Part shown: piece after piece, positions 1 through 9,278 of the stretch
Layout: the number at the start of each line of letters is the position of its first letter
Numbering within the stretch: position 1 is the stretch's first letter
NCBI GenBank assembly: GCA_947493495.1
Contig: CANLRN010000039.1
Coordinates: 1-39,155 of the forward strand
Origin: an uncultured Aquimarina sp.
GTDB taxonomy: Bacteria > Bacteroidota > Bacteroidia > Flavobacteriales > Flavobacteriaceae
Direction of reading: 5' to 3'
DNA length: 39,155 bases
The notes under the pieces: generated by a model
The model's database searches: none
What the model was told of the DNA's origin: nothing
What the model saw: only the letters and a program-made list of their open reading frames with translations
Program-made: the position numbers and the translations under genes

Positions 1-1206
1 ACGGTTACTGTAGACTATACAGTATGTAATAGTGATCCAGATCCAGACGTTTGTGTAACAGAGACAGTTACCATTACTGTTGGTGATCCAGTAACACCAA
101 ATCCAGAATTGACTCTTGTGAAAACAGCTGTGACTAATGGATCTAATGTTGGAGATATTATTACTTATACCTTTACAGTTACTAACACAGGAAATGTGGC
201 AATAGATAATATTTTTATAGATGATATGCTTACAGGAAGTATGAATCTTATAATTACACCTTCAACGCTACAACCTGGAGAAATAGGTAATACTACAGTA
301 GATTATACAATTACACAAGATGATATCGATAATGGAGAAGTTATAAATAGTGCGATAGCTACTGGAAGTAGTCCAGGTAATACAGATGATGTAACGGATA
401 TATCTGATGATGGCGATGAAACTGTGGATGGACCTGATGCGGATTCTGATCCTACAAATGATCCAACAATTACACCATTGTTACCACAAGCTTCTAATCT
501 TGCATTAACTAAAACAGGAGTATATGTAGATGTTAATGGTGATAATCTTCCTAATGCAGGAGATGAGATTCGATATACATTTACAGTAGAAAATACAGGT
601 GATGTAACTATTACAAATATTGTACTAGCAGATCCATTACCAGGTATTGTTGTAACTGGAGGACCAATTGATTTGGCTACAGGAGAGATTGATGAGACTA
701 CATTTACTGCTACATATGTATTAACAACAGATGATGTGTTAGCAGGAAGTGTTACTAATCAGGCTACAGTAACAGGACAAGATCCTAATGGAAATGATGT
801 AACAGATATTTCTGATGATCCAAATAATACTACGGATATTGATATTGACGGTGATGGTGATGGAGAAGATGTAACAATTACGACAATTGATATTGACGGA
901 GATATTGTAGTTTACACAGGTATAAGCCCTAATGGAGATGGTATAAATGATGAATTTACAATTGTTGGATTAGATAGATTCCCTAATAATACATTAAGAA
1001 TCTATAACCGATGGGGTGTTCAGGTCTTCGAAGAAGGTGGATATATGCAAGATCCTTCTAGATTATTTAGAGGAATTAGTAATGGTAGGGTTACAGTTTC
1101 TCAAAAAGATGAGCTACCAGTAGGGACGTATTATTATGTGTTAGATTATGTAAATGCAAGCGGAGCTACGATATCCAAAACAGGTTACTTATATATAAAT
1201 AGATAA
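1..1206 (+). CDS. Giant DUF11-repeat surface adhesin, C-terminal part, with T9SS type-B sorting domain (5' truncated by window)
   Basis: The frame is open from base 1, so the true start lies upstream; about 401 C-terminal residues are visible. Two DUF11-type beta-sandwich repeats are recognisable (residues about 35-110 and 165-250), each opening with L-x-L-x-K-T and containing YTFTVxNTG. They are joined by Asp-rich linkers such as DISDDGDETVDGPDADSD, which could bind calcium. The last 100 residues (from VVYTGISPNGDGINDEF through IYNRWGVQVFE to the end) match the gliding-motility-associated C-terminal domain (TIGR04131/CHU_C), the type-B signal for type IX secretion. It is therefore expected to be exported to the cell surface, probably as an adhesin for gliding or attachment. 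It is followed after 54 nt by a PorP/SprF gene, the usual partner of type-B cargo. The full size and the number of repeats cannot be judged here. Confidence 0.9.
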   Translation, partial: TVTVDYTVCNSDPDPDVCVTETVTITVGDPVTPNPELTLVKTAVTNGSNVGDIITYTFTVTNTGNVAIDNIFIDDMLTGSMNLIITPSTLQPGEIGNTTVDYTITQDDIDNGEVINSAIATGSSPGNTDDVTDISDDGDETVDGPDADSDPTNDPTITPLLPQASNLALTKTGVYVDVNGDNLPNAGDEIRYTFTVENTGDVTITNIVLADPLPGIVVTGGPIDLATGEIDETTFTATYVLTTDDVLAGSVTNQATVTGQDPNGNDVTDISDDPNNTTDIDIDGDGDGEDVTITTIDIDGDIVVYTGISPNGDGINDEFTIVGLDRFPNNTLRIYNRWGVQVFEEGGYMQDPSRLFRGISNGRVTVSQKDELPVGTYYYVLDYVNASGATISKTGYLYINR

Positions 1207-1260
1207 AATTTTATACGGAATAGTATATATTTGTTATTCCCTAAATCAAATAACAAACTT

Positions 1261-2217
1261 ATGAATAGACTATTAAAAATATTTATGCTGGCTATATTTA
1301 GCCTAGTTGCCAACTTTAGTAGTGCACAACAAGATGCTCAGTACACACAGTATATGTACAACACCATTAGTGTTAATCCTGCCTATGCTGGTAGTAGAGG
1401 TGTGATGAGTATTATGGGATTACATCGTAGTCAATGGGTTGGTCTAGATGGCGCCCCCAGAACGCAAACCTTAACATTAAATACGCCTATTGGCGAGAAT
1501 AATAGGGTTGGTCTAGGATTTTCTATTGTAAATGATGAGATTGGCCCAACAGATGAGACCTATTTTGATATTGATTTTTCGTATACGATACCTACCTCAG
1601 ATAGGGGTAAGTTAAGTTTTGGATTAAAAGCAGGGGGACATTTATTAAATGTTGATTTTCAGAAATTGACTCAGTTTGATGTAAATGACCCTAATTTTGA
1701 GACCAATATAGATAATAAGTTTAGCCCTAATGTTGGAGTTGGGATCTATTATCATACGAATAAGTTTTATATGGGCTTGAGTGCTCCCAACTTATTAGAG
1801 ACGGACCATTTTAATGAGGATGCTACGGTAAATAGTAATGATTCTTCGACCTTTATAGCAGAGGAGCGTATCAATTACTATTTGATCACGGGTTATGTAT
1901 TTGATTTAAGTGATTCGGTAAAGTTTAAGCCTGCATTACTGAGCAAGTTGGTTTTTGGAGCTCCATTACAGGTAGATGTATCTGCTAATTTTTTATTGTA
2001 TGATCGATTGACACTTGGAGCAGCTTATCGATGGAGTGCAGCTTTTAGTGCAATGGCAGGTTTCCAGATTTCAGATTCGTTAATGATAGGATTTGCCTAT
2101 GATAGAGAAACCACCGAATTAGGAAGAACACAGTTCAATGATGGGAGTTATGAGGTGATGTTACGTTTCGAGTTATTCAGAAAATATAACAGAATGCTCA
2201 CACCGCGGTTCTTTTAA
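1261..2217 (+). CDS. PorP/SprF family type IX secretion system outer-membrane protein
   Basis: 318 residues from the ATG at 1261. An upstream in-frame TTG at 1231 would add ten residues in front of the signal peptide and is less likely. The N-terminus MNRLLKIFMLAIFSLVANF-SSAQQ is a signal peptide. The mature start QDAQYTQYMYNTISVNPAYAGSRG is the hallmark of the PorP/SprF family, and the rest is a predicted outer-membrane beta-barrel. In Flavobacterium johnsoniae SprF is needed to bring the type-B adhesin SprB to the surface, and such genes usually lie directly downstream of their cargo. That is the arrangement here, so this protein probably serves the adhesin ending at 1206. The OmpA-like gene follows 20 nt later, which suggests one transcript. 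Confidence 0.92.
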   Translation: MNRLLKIFMLAIFSLVANFSSAQQDAQYTQYMYNTISVNPAYAGSRGVMSIMGLHRSQWVGLDGAPRTQTLTLNTPIGENNRVGLGFSIVNDEIGPTDETYFDIDFSYTIPTSDRGKLSFGLKAGGHLLNVDFQKLTQFDVNDPNFETNIDNKFSPNVGVGIYYHTNKFYMGLSAPNLLETDHFNEDATVNSNDSSTFIAEERINYYLITGYVFDLSDSVKFKPALLSKLVFGAPLQVDVSANFLLYDRLTLGAAYRWSAAFSAMAGFQISDSLMIGFAYDRETTELGRTQFNDGSYEVMLRFELFRKYNRMLTPRFF

Positions 2218-2237
2218 ATACTATTCAAAAAATAATT

Positions 2238-4205
2238 ATGATAAAAATGGGCCAATTATTACACAAAGTATTATTTACAAGTTTAAGTTTTATATGTTTT
2301 ACCATTGCTTTTTCTCAAGAAAGGAGCTTAGATAGAGCTGGAAAACAATATGATAAATATGAGTATATAAATGCTCAGAAAACATATCTCAAAGTTGTAG
2401 AAAAAGGACACCGTAGTGCAGATCTTTTTAAGAACTTAGGAAACAGCTATTATTTTAACAGTCAGTTTACAGAAGCCTCAAAATGGTATGAAGAGTTGAT
2501 AAAATCTTATCCACAAGAAGTGGAACCAGAATACTATTTTCGTTATGCGCAAACGTTAAAATCTTTAGAAAAATATAGTGAGTCAGATCAGTATATGAAA
2601 ACCTTTAGAGAATTAAAAGCAGATGATCAAAGAGGACAATTATTTCAAGAAGAACCGGATTATCTAGAGCGTATTGATTTTCAATCAGGAAGATTCGAGA
2701 TTAAAAACTTGGCAATAAATTCTCCTTACACAGATTTCGGAGCTGCTTTTTATGGAGATAAAGTAGTATTTAGTTCTTCTAGAGATACTTTAATTGTACG
2801 AAAAAATGTGCATCAGTGGAATGATGAAGCCTTTTTGGAATTGTATCAATCACAATATAACTCTACCAATGGAGAGCTTTCTGAATATGAAAAATTAGGT
2901 GATAATATTAATAGTAAGTTCCACGAATCTACGCCTGTTTTCACTAATGATGGACAGACAGTATATTTTACAAGAAATAACTATAATCGTGGGCGATATG
3001 GTAATGATAGTAAAGGAACTAATAAATTAAAAATATATCGTTCTTATAAAAACCCAGAAGGCAACTGGACAACTCCACAAAGTTTACCATTTAATAGCGA
3101 TCAATACTCGGTAGCACATCCCACTTTGAGTGTAGATGAAAAAACATTGTATTTTTCTTCAGACATGCCAGGAGGAGAAGGGCAATCAGATATCTATGAG
3201 GTAGCTATTAATGCTGGGGGTAGTTTTGGAGAACCAAAAAATCTTGGAAAAGCGATCAATACAGAAGGTAAAGAAACATTTCCTTTTATAAGTACTAATA
3301 ATGACCTCTATTTTGCATCCGATGGTCATATCGGCTTAGGTGGATTAGATGTATTTGTTACCAGATTAAACCCTCAAACAGAAGAAGAAAAATTAATAAT
3401 TAATATTGGAAGGCCTGTAAATGGGCCCAAAGACGATTTTGCTTTTATAGTAGACGAAGCTTCTAAAAGAGGGTATTTCTCCTCTAATCGAGACGGAGGA
3501 AAAGGGAAAGATGATATTTACAGTTTTCTTAGATTACAAGATAGAAAGAGTTTCTGCGAGATTACACTTGCAGGTGTAGTACGAGATAAAGATACCAACG
3601 AATTATTACCAGGAACCAAAGTATCTGTATATGATAGTAGTAATAATCTCATAAAAAGTTTTGTTGTAGGAGATGATGCATCCTATAGTCAGGTGTTAGA
3701 ATGCAGCTCAGAGTATTTCGTGAGAGCAGAAAAAGAAGAATATACTACAGTAGAGAAGTTAGTGCAGACCCCAGGAAAAACTCAGACATTAGATGTGCCA
3801 CTTGTATTAGAAAAAACAATCAAATCTGCAGGCATTGGCGATGACCTAGCAAAGGTATTGTCACTAAATCCAATTTATTTTAATTTTGATAAGTCTAATA
3901 TACGTCCAGATGCTTCTGTAGAACTAGCTAAGGTTATAGAGGTGATGAACCAATATCCTGCTATGAAAATCGACGTAAGATCACACACAGATAGTAGAGC
4001 AAATGATCAATATAACCTTGCTTTATCAGAAAGGAGAGCAAAATCCACAGTTGCTTATATTGTGAGTAAAGGTATAGCAAAAGAACGACTAACAAGTAGA
4101 GGGTATGGAGAATCTGAGTTGGTGAATAGATGTGCTAACGATGTGCCTTGTTCGGCAAGTGATCACCAATTGAATAGACGAAGCGAGTTTATAATCGTCG
4201 AATAA
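2238..4205 (+). CDS. PorE-like OmpA family protein (TPR + PD40 propeller + carboxypeptidase-regulatory-like + OmpA_C)
   Basis: 655 residues with a signal peptide (cleavage near AFSQ-ERS, residue about 27). In order: TPR-like helices about 30-125 (LFKNLGNSYYF, KWYEELIKSYP); PD40/WD40-like propeller blades about 165-430 (repeats such as PTLSVDEKTLYFSSDMPGG and YFSSNRDGGKGKDDIY); a carboxypeptidase-regulatory-like domain about 440-525; and an OmpA C-terminal peptidoglycan-binding domain about 540-655 (IYFNFDKSNIRPDA, HTDSRANDQYNLALSERRA). This domain order is that of PorE, which anchors the type IX machine to peptidoglycan in Porphyromonas. Here it is the third gene after a type-B adhesin and its SprF-like protein, so it may be a dedicated anchor for that pair rather than the core PorE. 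The ATG at 2247 is an alternative start. A strong terminator follows. Confidence 0.88.
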   Translation: MIKMGQLLHKVLFTSLSFICFTIAFSQERSLDRAGKQYDKYEYINAQKTYLKVVEKGHRSADLFKNLGNSYYFNSQFTEASKWYEELIKSYPQEVEPEYYFRYAQTLKSLEKYSESDQYMKTFRELKADDQRGQLFQEEPDYLERIDFQSGRFEIKNLAINSPYTDFGAAFYGDKVVFSSSRDTLIVRKNVHQWNDEAFLELYQSQYNSTNGELSEYEKLGDNINSKFHESTPVFTNDGQTVYFTRNNYNRGRYGNDSKGTNKLKIYRSYKNPEGNWTTPQSLPFNSDQYSVAHPTLSVDEKTLYFSSDMPGGEGQSDIYEVAINAGGSFGEPKNLGKAINTEGKETFPFISTNNDLYFASDGHIGLGGLDVFVTRLNPQTEEEKLIINIGRPVNGPKDDFAFIVDEASKRGYFSSNRDGGKGKDDIYSFLRLQDRKSFCEITLAGVVRDKDTNELLPGTKVSVYDSSNNLIKSFVVGDDASYSQVLECSSEYFVRAEKEEYTTVEKLVQTPGKTQTLDVPLVLEKTIKSAGIGDDLAKVLSLNPIYFNFDKSNIRPDASVELAKVIEVMNQYPAMKIDVRSHTDSRANDQYNLALSERRAKSTVAYIVSKGIAKERLTSRGYGESELVNRCANDVPCSASDHQLNRRSEFIIVE

Positions 4206-4234
4206 GAAATACATAAAATTGATAATGTATCAAG

Positions 4235-4267
4235 AAAAAGCATCTTAGTCACATAAGATGCTTTTTT
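4235..4267 (+). terminator. Rho-independent terminator after the adhesin/PorP/OmpA unit
   Basis: AAAAAGCATCTTA (4235-4247) pairs perfectly with TAAGATGCTTTTT (4254-4266) around a 6-nt loop, and the 3' arm runs into a T tract. It lies 30 nt after the OmpA-like stop codon. Confidence 0.85.
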
Positions 4268-4432
4268 TGTTTGAACTTGCTATAGAATATATAGGTTTTA
4301 AGAACAATCAATTACTATTCCCAAAAAAGAAGGATCCTTACAATTAGGGTTCGTATGTTATTGTACTATTAAAATCTTTAGATTACCATGCATTTTAAGT
4401 ATATTTGAAATATAGATGCAAAGAAACAACTC

Positions 4433-4723
4433 GTGAAATTAAGTATCCCTAAGAGAAAAACGAATAGAAGATATAATTACACTCCACGTTATTATAACGG
4501 TAAGAGTGAAGGGAATATTTATGATTTCGAAAATAGAATTACTAAGTATAGAGATACTACCAATTCTATAGATTTTGGTTCACACTGGAAAGAAGCTAGA
4601 AAATCAAGTCGTAATCGAGGAAATCGAGAAATTAATAGACGGGTGATATATATAGCATTGTTATTGATCTTTGCTTTTTTATATTTTATTGATTTTGATC
4701 TATCCATATTTACTGCGCGATAA
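4433..4723 (+). CDS. Small conserved single-pass membrane protein upstream of mutL
   Basis: 96 residues from a GTG start; an in-frame stop precedes it, and no ATG opens the frame earlier. Residues 1-68 are hydrophilic and basic, with KRKTNRRYNYTPRYYNGKSEG near the start and RKSSRNRGNREINRR before the membrane. Residues about 70-87 (VIYIALLLIFAFLYFI) form one transmembrane helix, giving a cytoplasmic N-terminus by the positive-inside rule. Small proteins of this type directly upstream of mutL are common in Flavobacteriia, and I recall some carrying the doubtful label riboflavin synthase subunit beta. Nothing in this sequence looks like an enzyme of riboflavin synthesis. mutL begins 3 nt after the stop, so the two are co-transcribed. 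Function unknown. Confidence 0.75.
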   Translation: MKLSIPKRKTNRRYNYTPRYYNGKSEGNIYDFENRITKYRDTTNSIDFGSHWKEARKSSRNRGNREINRRVIYIALLLIFAFLYFIDFDLSIFTAR

Positions 4724-4726
4724 TCC

Positions 4727-6601
4727 ATGTCAGATATCATCCAACTATTACCAGATCATGTAGCAAATCAAATTGCTGCGGGAGAAGTGGTACAGAGACC
4801 TGCCTCGGTAGTCAAAGAATTACTCGAAAATGCAATTGACGCGCAAGCAACACACGTTAAACTAATTATCAAAGAAGCAGGTAAAGTACTTATCCAAGTT
4901 ATTGATAATGGTAGTGGAATGAGTATCACGGATGCCAGACTAAGTTTCGAAAGACACGCGACTTCTAAAATTAAAGCTGCAAACGATTTATTTCAATTAG
5001 ATACTAAAGGGTTTAGAGGCGAAGCATTAGCTTCTATTGCCGCTATTGCACATGTAGAACTGAAAACAAAACAACAGGAGGATGAAGTCGGTACAGAAAT
5101 CAAAATTGAAGGTAGCCAAGTAAGTTCGCAAGAAGTATGTGTAACACCCAAAGGGACTTCGATAAGCGTAAAGAATCTATTTTTTAACATTCCTGCTCGG
5201 CGCAATTTCTTAAAATCTAATACTGTAGAATTACGACATATTATAGATGAATTTCAGCGAGTAGCGATGGTACATGCAGATGTAAAATTTGATATGTATC
5301 ACAACGGAAATGAAGTATTTAATCTTCCAATTTCTAATCATCGCCAGCGAATTACTCATATTTTTGGAAGCAAAATCAATGAGAAATTAGTACCTGTACA
5401 AGAAGAGACTGATCTGGTAACGATTAGTGGTTTTGTAGGTAAACCAGAATATGCAAAAAGAACAAGAGGAGAGCAGTTTTTTTTTGTAAATCAGCGTTTT
5501 ATTAAAAGTGCATACCTTAATCACGCAGTAAATGCTGCATTCGAGGGGTTGCTAAAAGAGAAAACACATCCTAGCTATTTTATTTATCTAGATGTAGACC
5601 CAAAGACGATAGATATTAATATCCATCCCACCAAAACAGAAATTAAATTTGATGATGAACATGCCTTGTATGCTATTTTACGTGCTACAATAAAACATAG
5701 TTTAGGGCAGTTTAATGTGGCTCCCATATTAGATTTTAACAGAGATGCTTCTATGGACACTCCCTATGATTACAAAGGGAAAATAGCTAAAACTCCAACG
5801 ATAGAAGTAGATCGTAGTTTTAATCCTTTTAAAGAAGAATCAAAAAGTAATGCTGATGGCTCATCAAAAAAATATATAGGTTTCAAAAAAGAATCAGCTG
5901 GAGATTGGGAGAATTTATATGTAGGATTGGATTCGGTAACTACAGATATAAAATCTACAGAAAATAATTTTTCTACCATTCAGTTTGAAAGTGAAGAAGT
6001 AACAGGCTCCTTATTTACAGGAAATGAGCAAACAGCATTAGAACATACAACTACTTATCAATTACGGCGAAAGTATATCGTTACTACAATTAAGAGTGGT
6101 ATGGTAATAATTCACCAACATCGGGCACATCAGCGTGTCCTGTATGAAGAAATATTGCGCAATATCACCATGGTAAGTGCCGCAAGTCAACAATTGCTGT
6201 TTCCGCTCAAATTATCTTTTTCTAAACAAGAAGTAGCACTGTTGATATCTGTACGAGAACAATTAGAAAATACGGGTTTTGTTTTTGAAACATTTGAATC
6301 AGAAGAGGTGGCTATTACAGGAATCCCTACAGTAGCGACAGAAAGTGAAGTTTCTGTTTTGTTAGAAAAATTGATCAGTGATATAGAGCAAGAAGTTCCT
6401 GATTGTGGATTTTCACAGACAGATCTACTCGCGAAATCTATATCTAGTAGTATTGCCGTAAAAACAGGTATGGATTTAGAATTAGCACAACAACAATATA
6501 TAGTTAACGGTCTTTTTGCGTGTACAGAACCAAATATTACACCAGATAATAAGCCAACTTTCATCACGTTAACAGTAGATGAAATAGATAAGAAATTTTA
6601 A
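4727..6601 (+). CDS. mutL: DNA mismatch repair protein MutL
   Basis: 624 residues. The N-terminal GHKL ATPase is intact: IAAGEVVQRPASVVKELLEN (motif I), DNGSGM (motif II), FRGEALASIAAIAHV (motif III) and a downstream GT. MutL couples MutS mismatch recognition to strand processing in the cytoplasm. The C-terminal dimerisation domain covers residues about 440-624. In MutL proteins with endonuclease activity it carries DQHAxxExxxxE; here the equivalent stretch is HQHRAHQR (residues 463-470), with His in place of the metal-binding Asp, and the C-terminal CxHGRP-like motif reads CTEPNITP. It is therefore probably nuclease-inactive. It is the second gene of a plus-strand operon, with a rhomboid gene starting 6 nt after its stop. 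Confidence 0.95.
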   Translation: MSDIIQLLPDHVANQIAAGEVVQRPASVVKELLENAIDAQATHVKLIIKEAGKVLIQVIDNGSGMSITDARLSFERHATSKIKAANDLFQLDTKGFRGEALASIAAIAHVELKTKQQEDEVGTEIKIEGSQVSSQEVCVTPKGTSISVKNLFFNIPARRNFLKSNTVELRHIIDEFQRVAMVHADVKFDMYHNGNEVFNLPISNHRQRITHIFGSKINEKLVPVQEETDLVTISGFVGKPEYAKRTRGEQFFFVNQRFIKSAYLNHAVNAAFEGLLKEKTHPSYFIYLDVDPKTIDINIHPTKTEIKFDDEHALYAILRATIKHSLGQFNVAPILDFNRDASMDTPYDYKGKIAKTPTIEVDRSFNPFKEESKSNADGSSKKYIGFKKESAGDWENLYVGLDSVTTDIKSTENNFSTIQFESEEVTGSLFTGNEQTALEHTTTYQLRRKYIVTTIKSGMVIIHQHRAHQRVLYEEILRNITMVSAASQQLLFPLKLSFSKQEVALLISVREQLENTGFVFETFESEEVAITGIPTVATESEVSVLLEKLISDIEQEVPDCGFSQTDLLAKSISSSIAVKTGMDLELAQQQYIVNGLFACTEPNITPDNKPTFITLTVDEIDKKF

Positions 6602-6607
6602 TAAGAA

Positions 6608-7360
6608 ATGGGGAGAATTACTGATACAGTAAAAACATTGTTAATCATTAATGTGATTTTTTTTGTAGGATCACTCACATTAGGCGACACAGCATATAGA
6701 TTATTTGCGTTATGGTTTCCTAAAAATGATAATTTCCAGATATGGCAAGTTATTACGCATATGTTTATGCACAGTCAAGAAACCTTTATGCATATCTTAT
6801 TTAATATGTTTATGTTATATATGTTTGGGAGTCATCTAGAATCATCTATCGGACAAAAGAAGTTTTTATTTTTATATTTTTCATCAGGGATAGGAGCAAT
6901 GATACTTCAGTTAGTGTTTTATTATGTTCAATTTCAGCCTGCTTACGGCAGTTTTATAGAAGCTGGTTTTACTAATAACGAGATTATAGAGTTTTTAAAT
7001 TCTGGAAAATATAGTACTGCTGTATTACAGTATACTACAGAAGAAAGTGTTTCTAATATGTATGGAGCATATCGTAGTTTGATGGTAGGAGCTTCTGGCG
7101 CTATATCAGGAATCATAGTTGCTTTTGCAGTAGTATATCCTAATTTGCCCTTATATTTGATGTTTATTCCCATACCTATAAAAGCCAAATACCTGGTGGC
7201 AGGATATTTTGCATTAGATTTATTCGGGGGCATTACGGGACAATCAATCATGGGCCCTTCTAACATTGCGCATTGGGCACATATAGGAGGGGCAATCATT
7301 GGTTTTGTAACCATGTGGTACTGGAAAAAGAATTCGTTCAATCAAAATCGCTGGAACTGA
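6608..7360 (+). CDS. Rhomboid family intramembrane serine protease (first of two)
   Basis: 250 residues with six predicted membrane helices. The nucleophile motif GASG is at residues 161-164 (Ser163) and the catalytic His is in AHIGG (His225). The conserved HMFMHSQETFMHILFNMFMLYMFG region in helix 2 gives the Hxxx(x)HxxxN signature. An insert of about 50 residues (110-155) lies between helix 3 and the Ser helix. Rhomboids cut transmembrane substrates within the bilayer; the substrate here is unknown. The stop codon overlaps the start of the second rhomboid gene (TGATG), so translation is probably coupled. Confidence 0.92.
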   Translation: MGRITDTVKTLLIINVIFFVGSLTLGDTAYRLFALWFPKNDNFQIWQVITHMFMHSQETFMHILFNMFMLYMFGSHLESSIGQKKFLFLYFSSGIGAMILQLVFYYVQFQPAYGSFIEAGFTNNEIIEFLNSGKYSTAVLQYTTEESVSNMYGAYRSLMVGASGAISGIIVAFAVVYPNLPLYLMFIPIPIKAKYLVAGYFALDLFGGITGQSIMGPSNIAHWAHIGGAIIGFVTMWYWKKNSFNQNRWN

Positions 7361-8253
7361 TGGCACAGATAGACGATTTAAAATTAAAGTTTAAGAACAT
7401 TACTATTATCGAAAAATTGATAGTAGTCAATATCGTGATTTTTAGTTTAGGATATCTGATCAGCACTCTTGCTTTTCTGTTTAATGCGTCTAGTGATTTT
7501 TTAATGGATTGGCTAACTTTTCCCAAAGCACTAAATGATTTTATACTAAAACCGTGGACGATTATCACTTATGCTTTTATGCATAGTGGGATATGGCATA
7601 TTGCCTCCAATATGATTATTTTATACTTCTCTGGGAAGTATTTTGTTGCATACCTTACAGGTAAAAGAGTGCTCACTGTTTATTTTTTGGGAGCAATTTT
7701 TGGGGCACTATTGTACATGGTATCCTACAATCTATTTCCTGCATTTTCTGGAGTAGGAGATTCGGTATTATTAGGCGCTTCTGCATCAGTAATGGCAATT
7801 CTGATTGCTATTGCGACATACATCCCTAATATGACTATTAGATTATTATTTATTGGAAGTATAAAATCCTGGTGGATCGCTGCTTTTTTGGTACTATTAG
7901 ATATCATACAAATTCCAGTAAGTAATTCTGGTGGGCATATTGCACATCTAGGCGGTGCATTGTTTGGCTATATATATGCGATACAGCTTAAAAAAGGAAA
8001 TGATATCGGTCAGGGATTCGAAAAACTTATGGATAGAATAGTAGCGCTCTTTACGCCGACTAAGAAAAGCCCTCTTAAAACTGTGTATAAATCAAAAAGC
8101 ACAAAGAAAACAGTGTATACTACCAGTGCTTCGTCATCCAAAAAACCTAGCCAGGCAGAGATAGATGCGATATTGGATAAAATCAGTAAAAGTGGCTATG
8201 ATAGTTTGACCAAAAAGGAAAAAGATTTTTTATTTAAAGCTGGCAAAGAATAA
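7360..8253 (+). CDS. Rhomboid family intramembrane serine protease with C-terminal DUF6576-like tail (second of two)
   Basis: 297 residues from the ATG at 7360, which overlaps the upstream stop as TGATG. The same frame is open from 7273, but that would begin inside the previous gene and place 29 non-membrane residues before a sound start. Six membrane helices are visible. The catalytic Ser141 sits in GASAS rather than the usual GASG, and His196 in GGHIAHLGG; helix 2 has YAFMHSGIWHIASN. After the membrane part comes a basic Ser/Lys linker (about 235-260), then KPSQAEIDAILDKISKSGYD...KKEKDFLFKAGK, the small helical tail often found on Bacteroidota rhomboids (DUF6576). Substrate unknown. Confidence 0.9.
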   Translation: MAQIDDLKLKFKNITIIEKLIVVNIVIFSLGYLISTLAFLFNASSDFLMDWLTFPKALNDFILKPWTIITYAFMHSGIWHIASNMIILYFSGKYFVAYLTGKRVLTVYFLGAIFGALLYMVSYNLFPAFSGVGDSVLLGASASVMAILIAIATYIPNMTIRLLFIGSIKSWWIAAFLVLLDIIQIPVSNSGGHIAHLGGALFGYIYAIQLKKGNDIGQGFEKLMDRIVALFTPTKKSPLKTVYKSKSTKKTVYTTSASSSKKPSQAEIDAILDKISKSGYDSLTKKEKDFLFKAGKE

Positions 8254-8255
8254 GT

Positions 8256-9272
8256 ATGAGAAAATTGGCGTATAAGATCATTTTTATACTTAATTCTTTA
8301 CTAGCATTCGTGTTATTACTTTCTTATTTATTGCCTTATGTGTCTCCAAAAACATTTCCCTCACTCTCGGTATTAAGCTTAGCAGTACCTATTTTGATTT
8401 TGATCAATGTATTGTTTTTTTTGTTTTGGGCTATTCAACTAAAAAGGAAGATGATAGTTTCATTATTCGTATTAATTCTAGGAATTTCTCATGTCACTTC
8501 TTTATATAAGATTCGGGGGAAGTCTTCTGGAGATACAGATACAGTATTTTCTTTACTTAGCTACAATGTACATAGCTTTAATCGATTTGATTGGATAGCT
8601 TCTGATCAGATACCACAAGATATTTCGACACTGGTAAGAGAAGAGAATCCAGATGTTTTTTGTGCACAAGAATACTATAATAATCCAGATACAGATTTTA
8701 GTCAGTATACATACAAGTATGAGTATTTTAATCACAATAGTAGAGAATTGGCATTGGTTATTTTTTCTAAATACCCTTTTGTTAATAAGGGATCTTTAAA
8801 TTTTGAAAAAACTGCAAACAATGTCATTTTTGCGGATATACTAAAAGAATCTGATACCATCAGAATTTATAATGTACACCTGCAATCTCATAAAATTAGC
8901 GCGATGGCTAATAAATTAGCTAGTGCAGACTCAGAGAAATTATTAAAACGCATCCAGATTTCTTTTAAAAAACAACAAACTCAAGCAGAGCAGTTAGTTG
9001 AACATATGAAATCGTCTCCTTATAAAAATATAGTGATGGGTGATTTTAATAATACGGCATATTCATATGTATATGATAAAATAAAATCAGAACGCCTTCA
9101 AGATACTTTTAAAGAGGCAGGGACTGGCTTTGGTAAGACTTTTAAGTTTAGTCTGTTTCCTGCACGGATTGACTTTATCTTAGTTCCTAAGGAGTATGAA
9201 GTACTGAGTTTTACTACTTTTGATCAAGAGCTTTCGGATCATTTTCCTATTTCCACAAAAATTAAAATATAA
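8256..9272 (+). CDS. Membrane-anchored endonuclease/exonuclease/phosphatase (EEP) family protein
   Basis: 338 residues beginning 2 nt after the rhomboid stop. Three hydrophobic helices occupy residues 1-80, followed by the EEP fold facing the other side of the membrane. The EEP motifs appear in order: LLSYNVHSFNR (metal-site Asn), DVFCAQEYY (metal-binding Glu), YNVHLQSHK, VMGDFNNTAYS (Asp and Asn), ARIDFILV (Asp) and LSDHFPI (catalytic Asp-His). The fold includes nucleases, phosphatases and sphingomyelinases; the substrate cannot be told from sequence. This gene regularly follows the two rhomboids in flavobacteria. It ends the plus-strand operon and converges with the DUF6122 gene. Confidence 0.88.
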   Translation: MRKLAYKIIFILNSLLAFVLLLSYLLPYVSPKTFPSLSVLSLAVPILILINVLFFLFWAIQLKRKMIVSLFVLILGISHVTSLYKIRGKSSGDTDTVFSLLSYNVHSFNRFDWIASDQIPQDISTLVREENPDVFCAQEYYNNPDTDFSQYTYKYEYFNHNSRELALVIFSKYPFVNKGSLNFEKTANNVIFADILKESDTIRIYNVHLQSHKISAMANKLASADSEKLLKRIQISFKKQQTQAEQLVEHMKSSPYKNIVMGDFNNTAYSYVYDKIKSERLQDTFKEAGTGFGKTFKFSLFPARIDFILVPKEYEVLSFTTFDQELSDHFPISTKIKI

Positions 9273-9278
9273 AACTTT

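Noticed and set aside
6187..6567. Antisense ORF of 126 residues inside mutL
   Set aside because: A shadow of the mutL frame; it has no signal of its own.
6943..7341. Antisense ORF of 132 residues inside the first rhomboid gene
   Set aside because: A shadow of a well-supported membrane protein gene.
7273..7359. 5' extension of the second rhomboid gene
   Set aside because: It lies inside the first rhomboid gene; the TGATG overlap at 7358-7362 gives a normal coupled start.
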